Assembly: GCF_001610975.1 (NCBI RefSeq)
Contig: NZ_CP013342.1
Span: 2,489,001-2,553,000, forward strand
DNA: 64,000 nt
DNA from: Sphingopyxis terrae subsp. terrae NBRC 15098
GTDB lineage: Bacteria; Pseudomonadota; Alphaproteobacteria; Sphingomonadales; Sphingomonadaceae
Direction of reading: 5' to 3'
Position numbers and translations under genes: made by a program. Below the pieces are notes generated by a model. The model did not search any database. It saw nothing but the letters and a program-made list of their open reading frames with translations, and had not been told where the DNA came from. Shown one piece after another: positions 34,978 to 43,372 of this stretch (within the stretch, counting starts at the first letter, position 1; each line of letters opens with the position of its first letter).

Positions 34978-35691
34978 ATGGCAACGACCGCAAATCGCGC
35001 GCTCGCCGGCGAGCGTTTCTGGCAGCGTATGGCAATCGGCCTCGCGCTTTTCATCTTTGTCGCATTCGCCCAGTTCGCATTTCGCGGGCTGGCCGATCCG
35101 GTAGCCGCACCGATTTGGGTGCATCTGCACGCGCTGGCGATGTTCGGCTGGCTCGGGCTTCTCGTAGTCCAGCCTCGCCTGGCGGCGGCGGGCAACCGGA
35201 CGCTGCACCGCCAGCTTGGCTGGACCGGCGCCGCGCTGGCGACGATCATCGTCGGGCTTGGCATCTTCACCGGCTTTGCCGCGGTGATCCTGCACCGCCA
35301 GCCGCCCTTTTTCACCGCACCCTATTTTCTCGCGCTGACCGCAATCGAAGCGATCGCTTTCGGGGTGCTTGTCTATGCTGCGATCCGCCGCCGCCGTGCC
35401 ACCGACTGGCACCGGCGCCTGATGCTGGGGGCGACGATCATCGTCCTCGAACCGGCGCTTGGGCGCGTCTTGCCGCTACCGCTGATGATCGGCTGGTCCG
35501 ACATTCCGATCGGCCTCGTCGAACTCGCGATCGTCGGCCTGATCGCGCTCCATGACCGCCGCACGATCGGGCGCGTGCACCCGGCGACGATCCGGGTCGC
35601 GCTCGCGGTCGTGGTAACCCGCATTGCGGTCTACTCGCTCGCATTGGCACCGCCGGTCGAGGAGCTTGCGCGGCGCCTTGGCGGCGGCTGA
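34978..35691 (+). CDS. Polytopic membrane protein of unknown function
   Basis: A 237-residue protein with about six or seven hydrophobic segments. Notable histidines lie in WVHLHALAMFGWLG, LHRQLGWTGAALA and DWHRRLMLGATII. The spacing recalls small heme- or quinone-linked membrane proteins, but no family is recognised with certainty. GGGGGG lies upstream of the ATG. Codon use is like its neighbours. Confidence 0.75.
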   Translation: MATTANRALAGERFWQRMAIGLALFIFVAFAQFAFRGLADPVAAPIWVHLHALAMFGWLGLLVVQPRLAAAGNRTLHRQLGWTGAALATIIVGLGIFTGFAAVILHRQPPFFTAPYFLALTAIEAIAFGVLVYAAIRRRRATDWHRRLMLGATIIVLEPALGRVLPLPLMIGWSDIPIGLVELAIVGLIALHDRRTIGRVHPATIRVALAVVVTRIAVYSLALAPPVEELARRLGGG

Positions 35692-35785
35692 CCGGCCGCA
35701 GCCGACATATGGCGCGGCGGGCGCGTTTGCCCTCGCGCTGACGGCGGTGTAGGGAGCGCCCGACAAGCACCGACAAGGAACCGCC

Positions 35786-36775
35786 ATGACTGCTCCCGTC
35801 CGCGAAAATCTCTCCGGCCTCGACCTGCGCGCCGAGATCGATCGTCTGCGCAAGGAGCGCAATGCGGTGATTCTGGCGCATTATTACCAGAAGCCGGAAA
35901 TTCAGGATCTTGCCGATTTCGTCGGCGATTCGCTCGAGCTTTCGCGCAAGGCGGCCGAGACCGATGCCGATGTCATCGCCTTTTGCGGGGTCAAGTTCAT
36001 GGCCGAGACCGCGAAAATTCTCAGCCCCGAAAAGATCGTGATCCTGCCCGATCTCGACGCCGGGTGCAGCCTGGAGGACAGCTGCCCGCCCGAACAATTC
36101 GCGCGGTTCCGCGCCGCCCATCCCGACCATATCGCGCTGACCTACATCAACTGCTCAGCGGCGGTAAAGGCGCTCAGCGACGTAATCGTGACCTCATCGA
36201 GCGCCGAGACGATCATCAGCCAGATCCCGCCCGAACAGAAGATCATCTTCGGTCCCGACCGCCACCTCGGCGGCTATCTGAACCGCAAGTTCGGGCGCGA
36301 CATGCTGCTCTGGCCCGGCGTGTGCATCGTCCACGAAGCCTTCAGCGAAACCGAGCTGCTGAAGCTGAAGGCGCAGCATCCGGACGCGCCGGTCGCGGCG
36401 CACCCCGAATGCCCGCCCTATATCGTCGATCATGCCGATTATGTCGGATCGACCAGCGGCATCCTGCAATTCGCCAAGACCTTCGACGGCGATACGCTGA
36501 TCGTCGCGACCGAACCGCATATCATCCACCAGATGCAGCTCGCGCTGCCCGAGAAGAATTTCATCGGTGCGCCGGGTGCGGACGGCAACTGCAACTGTAA
36601 CATCTGCCCCTATATGGCGCTCAACACGATGGAAAAGCTCTACATCGCGCTGCGCGACCTGAAGCCGCAGATCGAACTCGACGAGGACCTGCGCCTTGCC
36701 GCGCGCAAGAGCCTCGACAGGATGCTCGAAATGGCGTCGGGAACCGTCGGCAAGGGCGATCTGGGCGCCCGCTGA
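35786..36775 (+). CDS. nadA: Quinolinate synthase
   Basis: A 329-residue NadA that makes quinolinate from iminoaspartate and dihydroxyacetone phosphate in NAD synthesis. Motifs are AHYYQKPEIQDLADFVGDS near the N-terminus, TYINCSAAVKAL and FGPDRHLGGYLN. The three [4Fe-4S] cysteines are probably C123, C209 (HPECPP) and one of C269/C271/C274 in GNCNCNICPYMALN. AAGGAA precedes the ATG. nadB and nadC are not nearby. A terminator follows after about 160 nt. Confidence 0.97.
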   Translation: MTAPVRENLSGLDLRAEIDRLRKERNAVILAHYYQKPEIQDLADFVGDSLELSRKAAETDADVIAFCGVKFMAETAKILSPEKIVILPDLDAGCSLEDSCPPEQFARFRAAHPDHIALTYINCSAAVKALSDVIVTSSSAETIISQIPPEQKIIFGPDRHLGGYLNRKFGRDMLLWPGVCIVHEAFSETELLKLKAQHPDAPVAAHPECPPYIVDHADYVGSTSGILQFAKTFDGDTLIVATEPHIIHQMQLALPEKNFIGAPGADGNCNCNICPYMALNTMEKLYIALRDLKPQIELDEDLRLAARKSLDRMLEMASGTVGKGDLGAR

Positions 36776-36839
36776 GTCGCGAGTCGTCGTCGCGCGGGGC
36801 GAGTCGGATCGGCGAGTCGTCGGTCAAACCGCCTCTGGG

Positions 36840-36892
36840 CGAATCCGAAAATGCTGCAGCGCTGTTACAAAAATGCTGCACCGAATCCGCTT
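36840..36892. repeat. Nested direct repeats downstream of nadA
   Basis: AAAATGCTGCA occurs twice, about 25 nt apart, and this pair is bracketed by two copies of GAATCCG. The spacing is compact and the sequence is AT-richer than its surroundings. It precedes a perfect DnaA box by about 20 nt. Confidence 0.6.
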
Positions 36893-36908
36893 GTTGCTAA
36901 TGCCGGAC

Positions 36909-36917
36909 TTATCCACA
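36909..36917 (+). promoter_or_regulatory. Perfect DnaA box
   Basis: TTATCCACA matches the strict consensus DnaA box. Only one copy is seen in this intergenic region, and no AT-rich unwinding region or box cluster is visible, so this is not by itself an origin. Confidence 0.45.
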
Positions 36918-36933
36918 GAAGGCGGAGTGTACT

Positions 36934-36954
36934 GCGCGCGAAAGCGCGTTTTTT
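36934..36954 (+). terminator. Intrinsic terminator downstream of nadA
   Basis: CGCGC-GAAA-GCGCG (36935-36948) followed by TTTTTT is a compact, textbook Rho-independent terminator. It is the first such element after the nadA stop. Confidence 0.8.
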
Positions 36955-37440
36955 ATTTGGCGCTCCGTGGCCTTCATGTCAGCTTCAAATCATCGGACGA
37001 CAGAGACGTCGGACCGCCGGGACACGAAGGGTGGTTGCAAGACTAGCCAGAAGAGAACGGGCCGGTTGACGAGGAAATTGACCGATAGCTCGATCACGGA
37101 ACGCCGCGATTCCCACGAGTTGAGGCGAACCCGATCGGGTACGGGAAAGCAGACCGTCGCTTGGACGGCGACCGCTTCGGCGGACGCGCAGACCGGATGA
37201 CGAAGGGCTTTCCGGGTGAGGCCGGCCCCCGAAAGGGGGCCGACCGAACCATCGCCGGATCGAGCCGGCGCGCGCCGCGACGCATCGTTTGGCGGGCTGC
37301 TGGTCGCCAGGCCAGCGGTTCGGGATGAAGCGGAACGGACGCGCAACGATCGAAACCGGATAGTGGGGGTTGGCAGCGATGTCGGCCCCCATTTCGTTTG
37401 CGCGGTGCGCATTTCGCTGCCGCTGCCTGCCTTCGGCACT
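36955..37440 (+). other. Intergenic region with structured-RNA-like hairpins
   Basis: About 490 nt with no convincing gene. Short frames on both strands lack the strong G/C third-position bias of real genes here. It holds CGGCCCCC-GAAA-GGGGGCCG (37223-37242) and a long stem at 37364-37391 followed by TTTCGTTT, which looks like a terminator. It may encode a small RNA running rightward; this is inference. Confidence 0.4.
37364..37399 (+). terminator. Terminator-like hairpin in the nadA-glsB gap
   Basis: TGGGGGTTGGC (37364-37374) pairs with GTCGGCCCCCA (37381-37391), with three G-U pairs and a 6-nt loop, followed by TTTCGTTT. No known gene ends just upstream, so it may end a small RNA. Confidence 0.5.
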
Positions 37441-37452
37441 TTTTTTGGCGCC

Positions 37453-37468
37453 TGTGATGTCTGTCACA
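37453..37468. promoter_or_regulatory. CRP/FNR-type palindrome
   Basis: TGTGA-TGTCTG-TCACA matches the TGTGA-N6-TCACA core of CRP sites exactly. It lies 230 nt upstream of the first glsB-like gene. Confidence 0.5.
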
Positions 37469-37573
37469 ACCGCGGCGCACCAATCCCCCTAAATCCCGTC
37501 CTGCGACCCGGAGCAGTTCCCCGACCGGAACTGATCCCACTGTCCCGGCCGTGACCTTTCGGGGAAGCGGCCG

Positions 37574-37599
37574 GGAACTTTTCGCCCTCCATCGACATT
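37574..37599 (+). promoter_or_regulatory. Possible EcfG-type stress promoter
   Basis: GGAAC (37574-37578), 17 nt, then CATT (37596-37599) resembles the alphaproteobacterial general-stress consensus GGAAC-N16/17-CGTT with one mismatch. It would give a leader of roughly 90 nt before the stress-protein gene. Confidence 0.3.
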
Positions 37600-37697
37600 A
37601 TGATCGCATCGTTGAAGCGATGTCGCACCGCGACCGGCCGAGCGTCGGAACGGGTGCCGCATCGATGTTCGACTGTGTCCAAGGAGGAGATTGCAAC

Positions 37698-37955
37698 ATG
37701 ATCGGCATTATCATCTGGCTCGTTGTCGGCGGTGTGGTCGGCTGGCTCGCCAGCATCGTCATGCGCACCGACGCGCAGCAGGGCATCCTGCTCAATATCG
37801 TTGTCGGCATCATCGGCGCCTTCATCGGCGGCTTGCTGATCGGCGGCGGTTCGATCAACAACGCGATTACGCTGTACAGCTTCCTCGTGTCGCTGCTGGG
37901 TGCGATCATCCTGCTGGCGATCGTGAATCTGGTGCGCCGCGGCAGCGTCCGCTGA
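37698..37955 (+). CDS. GlsB/YeaQ/YmgE family stress membrane protein, copy 1
   Basis: An 85-residue, very hydrophobic protein with three membrane segments. The family motif is GGVVGWLASIVMRTDAQQGI, then LNIVVGIIGAFIGGLL and LLGAIILLAIVNLVRRG. AAGGAGG precedes the ATG. The family is induced in stress in several bacteria; molecular function is unknown. The next gene is a clear paralogue. Confidence 0.88.
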   Translation: MIGIIIWLVVGGVVGWLASIVMRTDAQQGILLNIVVGIIGAFIGGLLIGGGSINNAITLYSFLVSLLGAIILLAIVNLVRRGSVR

Positions 37956-38073
37956 CGTCCGATGGCGGCGTCCTTCGGGTCGCCGCCAATTCGTTAGGCA
38001 ATCGGGGCCGTTCGCGTTATCAAGCACATACCCGCAGACAGGCGGGCAACAATGATCGTAGGGGGTCAATGTC

Positions 38074-38346
38074 ATGATCGATTTCATCATCGCTATCGTC
38101 GTGGGCGGCATCATCGGCTGGCTTGCCAGCATCGTAATGCGTACCGACGCACAACAAGGCATTTTCCTGAATATCATCGTCGGCTGCATCGGCTCTATTC
38201 TGGGTCGGTTTCTGCTCGGCGGTCTGATCGGCGGCGGCCATTTGCGTGGTGACGCGTTCGATCCGAAGACGTTGCTGACGGCCTTTCTGGGCGCCGTGAT
38301 CCTGCTTGCCATCGTCAATCTGGTCCGGCGGGGCAGGGTGCGCTGA
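38074..38346 (+). CDS. GlsB/YeaQ/YmgE family stress membrane protein, copy 2
   Basis: A 90-residue paralogue of the preceding gene. Both share GWLASIVMRTDAQQGI almost word for word, and the ending LGAVILLAIVNLVRRGRVR. The two diverge in the middle (LGRFLLGGLIGGGHLRGD here). The arrangement is a tandem duplication with a 118-nt gap. A strong terminator follows. Confidence 0.88.
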   Translation: MIDFIIAIVVGGIIGWLASIVMRTDAQQGIFLNIIVGCIGSILGRFLLGGLIGGGHLRGDAFDPKTLLTAFLGAVILLAIVNLVRRGRVR

Positions 38347-38388
38347 AGCGCTGAAACCGACATAGCTCCAAAACGGAGCGAAGGCTCG

Positions 38389-38424
38389 AAAAAGGGTGGT
38401 CTGCGGCAGCAGGCCGCCCTTTTT
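38389..38424 (+). terminator. Intrinsic terminator after the glsB pair
   Basis: A 16-bp stem, AAAAAGGGTGGTCTGC with GCAGGCCGCCCTTTTT (two G-U pairs), and a 4-nt loop GGCA. The A- and T-runs at the base would let it work in both directions. Confidence 0.85.
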
Positions 38425-38509
38425 CATGGGCATAAACGCTGGAAAAGACGGATGATTTCGCCTAGTCGCGCGCAGCTGTGTGCGGGGTGTGCGCGGGCTC
38501 AATCGCCTC

Positions 38510-38539
38510 TTGTAAGTGGTGATGTAATAGGGTAATACA
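38510..38539 (+). promoter_or_regulatory. Promoter with overlapping palindrome for the RND efflux operon
   Basis: TTGTAA (38510-38515), a 17-bp spacer and TAATAC (38533-38538) form a good promoter about 94 nt before the adaptor gene. TGTA-N9-TACA (38523-38539) overlaps the spacer and -10, as expected for a repressor operator. No regulator gene is adjacent. Confidence 0.6.
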
Positions 38540-38631
38540 CCTTCGACATATTTGTCCTACCGTTCGGAAGAGGGGGCGGTCGTCGTTGACGGCTGCGGCA
38601 CACGCCGGCGCGGAGGGATGGGGAGTTCGAT

Positions 38632-39843
38632 GTGAACTACGAGCGGAAAGTGGATTCGATGGATAGCCTGGCGGGTTCGACCCAAAGCTTTTACGAAGAG
38701 GCGGACAATCGCCGCAAGCGTACGATCCTGATCGTCGCGCTGGTGTTGACCGCGATCGTGCTTGCCGTCGCCTGGTTTGCGTTCGGTTCGGGCAAGGCCG
38801 GCGACGGCGCGGCCTCGGGCGGCGCCGCGGGCGCCGCTGCGGGCGCCAGCACGCCGACCGTGACGGTGATGATCCCGGGCCGCCAGTCGGTCGAAGCGGT
38901 CATCGCCGCCAATGGCACCATCGCCGCACGGCGCGAGATGCCGGTCGGTATCGCGGGCGAGGGCGGCCAGGTCGTCAGGGTTCTGGTCGAACCCGGTCAG
39001 TGGGTCGGCGCGGGCCAGACGCTCGCGGTGATCGACCGCTCGGTGCAGGCGCAGCAGGCCGCAAGCCTTTCCGCATCGATCCGCGTCGCCAGGGCGGACG
39101 CCGATCTGGCGCAATCCGAACTCGATCGCGCCGAAGCGCTGGTCGGACGCGGCTTCATTTCGAAAGCGGACCTCGACCGCAAGCGCGCGACGCGCGATTC
39201 TGCGAACGCGCGGGTTCGCGTTGCCGAAGCGCAGTATAAGGAAGCCGTTGCGCGCAACGGCCGTCTGAACATCGTCGCGCCTGCGGCGGGTCTGGTGCTT
39301 ACGCGTCAGGTCGAACCGGGCCAGGTCGTCGGCGCCGGCAGCGGCGTGCTGTTCCGCATGGCCAAGGCCGGCGAAATGGAAATGCTCGCGCAACTGGCCG
39401 AGGGCGATCTCCAGCGCGTCCGCACCGGAACACGCGCGACCGTAACCCCGGTCGGCACCAACCTGCAGATCGCCGGACAGGTGTGGCAGGTGTCGCCGGT
39501 CGTCAATCCCGACACGCGGCAGGGCACCGTGCGCATTGCCGTCCCTTACAGCGATGCACTGCGTCCCGGCGGCTTCGCCGACGCTCGCCTGGTCTCGGGT
39601 TCGGCCGAGGCGCCTCTGCTTCCCGAAAGCGCGGTGCAGAGCGGTCCCGAGGGCAATTATGTCCTGATCGTCGGCAAGGACGACAAGATCGAACGGCGTC
39701 CGGTCAAGGTCGGCACCGTCACCGATGGCGGCGTGTCGATCGCGTCGGGTCTGACCGGCAACGAAAAGGTCGTCGTGCTGGCGGGCGCCTTCCTCAACGT
39801 CGGCGACAAGGTGAAGCCGACGATCCAGAAATCGCCGCAATAA
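38632..39843 (+). CDS. RND efflux periplasmic adaptor (HlyD/MFP family)
   Basis: A 403-residue adaptor. It has one N-terminal membrane anchor (ILIVALVLTAIVLAVAWFAF), a Gly/Ala linker, a lipoyl/barrel-sandwich domain split around a coiled-coil hairpin (QAQQAASLSASIRVARADAD to VRVAEAQYKEAVARNGR), and the beta-barrel and membrane-proximal domains. GTG 38632 follows GGGGAG. An in-frame ATG at 38659 is possible. It bridges the RND pump to an outer-membrane channel, which is not encoded here. Confidence 0.9.
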   Translation: MNYERKVDSMDSLAGSTQSFYEEADNRRKRTILIVALVLTAIVLAVAWFAFGSGKAGDGAASGGAAGAAAGASTPTVTVMIPGRQSVEAVIAANGTIAARREMPVGIAGEGGQVVRVLVEPGQWVGAGQTLAVIDRSVQAQQAASLSASIRVARADADLAQSELDRAEALVGRGFISKADLDRKRATRDSANARVRVAEAQYKEAVARNGRLNIVAPAAGLVLTRQVEPGQVVGAGSGVLFRMAKAGEMEMLAQLAEGDLQRVRTGTRATVTPVGTNLQIAGQVWQVSPVVNPDTRQGTVRIAVPYSDALRPGGFADARLVSGSAEAPLLPESAVQSGPEGNYVLIVGKDDKIERRPVKVGTVTDGGVSIASGLTGNEKVVVLAGAFLNVGDKVKPTIQKSPQ

Positions 39844-39883
39844 GCCTCTCCCCGGACCGACTGCGCACAAGGGCGTTTGAATC

Positions 39884-42800
39884 ATGAGCTTTCGCAACAT
39901 CTCCGCCTGGTGCATCCGCAATCCGGTGCCGCCGATCGTCCTGTTCGCGCTGCTGCTGCTGGCGGGGATCGTCAGCTTCAACCGGATGGACGTCAACGAC
40001 AATCCCGATATCGAATTCCCGGCGGTGCAGGTCATCGTCGCGCAGCCGGGCGCTGCGCCAGCGGAACTCGAAACGCAGGTGACGCAGCGCGTCGAAGCTG
40101 CGGTGCGCAGCGTCAGCGGCGTCGACGAATTGTCCTCCTATGTCAGCGAAGGCAGCAGCCGTACGATGGTGCAATTTGCGATCGGGACACCGATCGATCG
40201 CGCCTATAATGACGTCAATCAGGCGATTTCCCAAATCCGCAGCAATCTGCCCGACGGGATTCTCGAGCCGCAGGTGATCCGTGTCGATATCGCCGGCGGC
40301 CCGATCACCTATTTCTCGGTCGAAGCGACCGACATGACGCTCGAACAATTGTCGTGGTTCGTCGACAATACGGTCGCAAAAGAGCTGCTGTCGGTGCCGG
40401 GTATGAGCCAGGTGCGCCGTTCGGGCGGGGTCGACCGCGAAATCCGCGTGATCCTCGATCCCGCGCGGATGCAGAGCTATGGCCTGACCGCGAGCCAGGT
40501 GAACCAGCAGCTCCGTCAGGTCAATCTGAACGCGGCGGGCGGGCGCACCGAAATTGCCGGGTCGGAACAGGCGGTCCGCGTCCTCGGCAACGCGCAGAAT
40601 GCATTCCAGCTCGGCGAAACGCGCATTTCGATCGGCAACGGCCGGACGATCCAGCTTTCCGACGTGGCCAAGGTGACCGACGGTTATGCCGAACAGCGTA
40701 ATCTGGCGAAGATCAACGGCCGTCAGGTGCTGTCCTTCTCGATTGAAAAGGCGAAGGGCTCGTCCGACGTCAGCGTCCATGACGAGGCGATGAAAAAGCT
40801 GGCGGAGATCGAGAAGAACAACCCCAAGGTGAAGTTCAAGATCCTCTTCACCCGCACCGAATATACGAAGGAACAATATCGCAGCTCGATGGCCGCGATG
40901 ATCGAAGGCGCGGTGCTCGCCGTCGTCGTCGTCTTCCTGTTCCTGCGCGACTGGCGCGCCACGATGATCAGCGCGATGGCGATCCCGCTGTCGGCCATTC
41001 CGACTTTCTGGTTCATGGATCTGATGGGCTTTTCGCTCAACAGCCTGTCGCTGCTGGCGCTCAGCCTTGTCGCCGGGGTACTGGTCGACGACGCGATCGT
41101 CGAGATCGAAAATATCGTCCGACATATGCGTATGGGCAAGACGGCCTATCAGGCTTCGATCGACGCCGCCGACGAAATCGGGCTCGCGGTTGTGGCGACG
41201 ACGATGTCGATCGTCGCGGTCTTCCTGCCCGTCGCGCTGATGCCCGGCATCTCGGGCCAGTTCTTCATCCAGTTCGGGATGACCGTGGTGTTCGCGGTGC
41301 TGATGAGCCTTGCCGTCGCGCGTATGATAACGCCGATGATCGCGGCCTATTTCCTGGCCGCGCATGGCGAACAGGCGCACGCCGAAGGGCCGTGGATCGA
41401 TCGTTACGAGCGCGTGCTGCGCTGGACGCTCGACAATGGCAAGCATCACGCGGTGCGCGCCCGCTACGAAGCGGTTCCGACCCGGCTCGCCTTCCTCGCT
41501 GTTCCCCTGATCCTGTCGGGCATCTTCGTCCTCTATTCGGCCTACGCCTATTTCCAGCCGGTGCCGGTCGGTCAGGATGCGCCGAATACGGCGCTGTATT
41601 TCCTGCTGCGCACGCCGGCGCTGACCGTGATCGTCTTCCTTGCGACCAGCTTGCTTGCGATCTTGCTCGGTGCGCTCGCCTGGTTTGTCGGTATGCGCCA
41701 ATGGGCCTTTACCGGCTGGGCCAAGTTCATGCTGCAGCGCGCCTGGGCACGGCTGTTCGATCACCGCGTGTGGATCGTCGGCATCGGCGCCGCGGCCTTC
41801 GTGCTGAGCATCGTCCTGTTCGCCACGCTGCCGCAGCAGTTCCAGCCGACGATCAACAGCGATTACAGCCAGATCAAATATGAGCTGCCGCCGGGATCGA
41901 CGCTGGCGCAGAGCGAGCATATCGCGAACCAGGTTTCGTCGATACTCAGCGCAAGCCCCGCCGTCGATACGGCCTTTTTCGACGTCAATGTCGGCGGCGG
42001 CAATGCCTTCCTGACGCTCAAGAAGGACCGCGATATCAGCAGCGTCGAATGGGAACGCAGCCTGCAGCCGAAGTTGACGGCGATTCCCGATGCGCGCGTG
42101 TCGTTCCAGAGCCAGTCGGGCGGCTTTTCGGGCCGCGACATCACGATGGTGATCGGCGGCGACGATCCGGTCGCGCTGGAAAAGCACGCGCTCAAGATCG
42201 TCGACGAAATGAGCAAGCTCAAGGAACTGCGCGCGCCGCGGATCGAGGGCGACATTCCGCGGCCCGAGATCATCGTCAATCCGCGCATGGATCTGGCCGC
42301 CGAACTCGGCGTGACCACCGCGGCGCTCAGCCAGACGATCCGCATCGCGACGCTGGGTGATATCGATCAGAATGCGGCGAAATTCTCCCTGTCCGATCGC
42401 CAGATACCGATCCGCGTGCTGCTGTCAGAAGATTCGCGCCGCAGCCTCGCGACGATCGAGAATCTGCCGGTGCCGACCTCGCGCGGGACGACCGTGCCGC
42501 TGAAATCGGTGGCAGAAATCGGCTTCGGCGCCGGTCCGACCGAATTGCGTCGCTACAATCAGACGCGGCGTATCGTCATCGGGGCGGATCTTGCGCCCGG
42601 CCTTGTCACGGGCAATGCGCAGCAAAAGATCGATGCGCTGCCCGCGGTCAAGAATATGCCGCAGGGCATCCGCAAGGTCATCCAGGGCGACCAGAAGTGG
42701 CAGGCCGAGCTGATCAAGAACTTCCTGATCGCGGTCGTGTCGGGCCTGATGCTCGTATTCTCGACGCTCGTGCTGCTCTATCGCCGCTTCCTGTCGCCGC

Positions 42801-43300
42801 TGGTCAACATGTCGTCGCTGCTGCTGGCACCGCTCGGCGGGTTGCTCGGCCTGCTCGTGACCGGGATGCCGATCTCGATGCCCGTCTATATCGGCCTGCT
42901 GATGCTGCTGGGGATCGTCGCCAAAAACTCGATCCTGCTCGTCGATTTCGCGATCGAGGAAATGGACAAGGGGATCGGCAAGGTCGAGGCCCTCGTCGAT
43001 GCAGGGCGCAAGCGCGCGCAGCCGATCATCATGACGACCGTCGCGATGGTCGCGGGCATGGTGCCGACGGCGCTGTCGCTGTCGGGTGACGGTGCATGGC
43101 GCGCGCCGATGGGCGTGGTCGTCATCGGCGGCCTGATCCTGTCGACGATGCTGACGCTGCTGATCGTGCCCGCAGGCTTCAGCCTGGCCGACAGCATCGA
43201 AAAGCGCCTTGGCCGCTTCTTCTCGAGCAATCTGCTCACCTACAAGAAGGGCGACGATACGCGGCCGCACGGCGATGCCGCGCCGCAGCCGGCCGAGTAA
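39884..43300 (+). CDS. RND efflux pump permease with an extra membrane insertion
   Basis: The 1138-residue protein is longer than the usual 1030-1060. The N-terminal half shows [20 protein letters not shown], two porter domains, and TM4 with [17 protein letters not shown], which carries the acidic pair typical of proton-driven RND pumps. The C-terminal half ends with [21 protein letters not shown] and a short hydrophilic tail. The extra length is at about residues 525-615, between TM6 and the second half, and contributes two more hydrophobic segments ([18 protein letters not shown] and [20 protein letters not shown]). It follows the adaptor by 40 nt. Substrate unknown. Confidence 0.92.
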   Translation: MSFRNISAWCIRNPVPPIVLFALLLLAGIVSFNRMDVNDNPDIEFPAVQVIVAQPGAAPAELETQVTQRVEAAVRSVSGVDELSSYVSEGSSRTMVQFAIGTPIDRAYNDVNQAISQIRSNLPDGILEPQVIRVDIAGGPITYFSVEATDMTLEQLSWFVDNTVAKELLSVPGMSQVRRSGGVDREIRVILDPARMQSYGLTASQVNQQLRQVNLNAAGGRTEIAGSEQAVRVLGNAQNAFQLGETRISIGNGRTIQLSDVAKVTDGYAEQRNLAKINGRQVLSFSIEKAKGSSDVSVHDEAMKKLAEIEKNNPKVKFKILFTRTEYTKEQYRSSMAAMIEGAVLAVVVVFLFLRDWRATMISAMAIPLSAIPTFWFMDLMGFSLNSLSLLALSLVAGVLVDDAIVEIENIVRHMRMGKTAYQASIDAADEIGLAVVATTMSIVAVFLPVALMPGISGQFFIQFGMTVVFAVLMSLAVARMITPMIAAYFLAAHGEQAHAEGPWIDRYERVLRWTLDNGKHHAVRARYEAVPTRLAFLAVPLILSGIFVLYSAYAYFQPVPVGQDAPNTALYFLLRTPALTVIVFLATSLLAILLGALAWFVGMRQWAFTGWAKFMLQRAWARLFDHRVWIVGIGAAAFVLSIVLFATLPQQFQPTINSDYSQIKYELPPGSTLAQSEHIANQVSSILSASPAVDTAFFDVNVGGGNAFLTLKKDRDISSVEWERSLQPKLTAIPDARVSFQSQSGGFSGRDITMVIGGDDPVALEKHALKIVDEMSKLKELRAPRIEGDIPRPEIIVNPRMDLAAELGVTTAALSQTIRIATLGDIDQNAAKFSLSDRQIPIRVLLSEDSRRSLATIENLPVPTSRGTTVPLKSVAEIGFGAGPTELRRYNQTRRIVIGADLAPGLVTGNAQQKIDALPAVKNMPQGIRKVIQGDQKWQAELIKNFLIAVVSGLMLVFSTLVLLYRRFLSPLVNMSSLLLAPLGGLLGLLVTGMPISMPVYIGLLMLLGIVAKNSILLVDFAIEEMDKGIGKVEALVDAGRKRAQPIIMTTVAMVAGMVPTALSLSGDGAWRAPMGVVVIGGLILSTMLTLLIVPAGFSLADSIEKRLGRFFSSNLLTYKKGDDTRPHGDAAPQPAE

Positions 43301-43310
43301 CCGGACGCGA

Positions 43311-43337
43311 CCGGCGACCGCGCGCGCGGTCCGCCGG
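43311..43337 (+). terminator. GC-rich hairpin after the RND permease
   Basis: CCGGCG-ACCGC (43311-43321) pairs with GCGGT-C-CGCCGG (43326-43337), one bulge, 4-nt loop. There is no T-run, so termination is uncertain. Confidence 0.4.
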
Positions 43338-43366
43338 TTGCAACCTTTGGCGGGCTGCCCCATTTG
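43338..43366 (+). promoter_or_regulatory. Candidate promoter giving a leaderless DUF445 mRNA
   Basis: TTGCAA (43338-43343), 17 bp, and CATTTG (43361-43366). Transcription would start about 7 nt after the -10, that is on the A of the ATG at 43373. Confidence 0.35.
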
Positions 43367-43372
43367 AACGGC

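Noticed and set aside
36967-37200. Possible 77-residue gene after nadA.
   Set aside because: Third codon positions lack the G/C bias of neighbours, there is no ribosome-binding site, and the product is low-complexity Thr/Arg-rich.
36776-37697. Replication origin because of the DnaA box.
   Set aside because: Only one box, no AT-rich unwinding region and no dnaA/parAB/hemE neighbours. Kept only as a site of interest.
39794-42187. Minus-strand open frame of nearly 800 codons opposite the RND permease.
   Set aside because: Its product is rich in His/Asp/Arg from reversed hydrophobic codons, has no motif, and mirrors an unmistakable RND gene.
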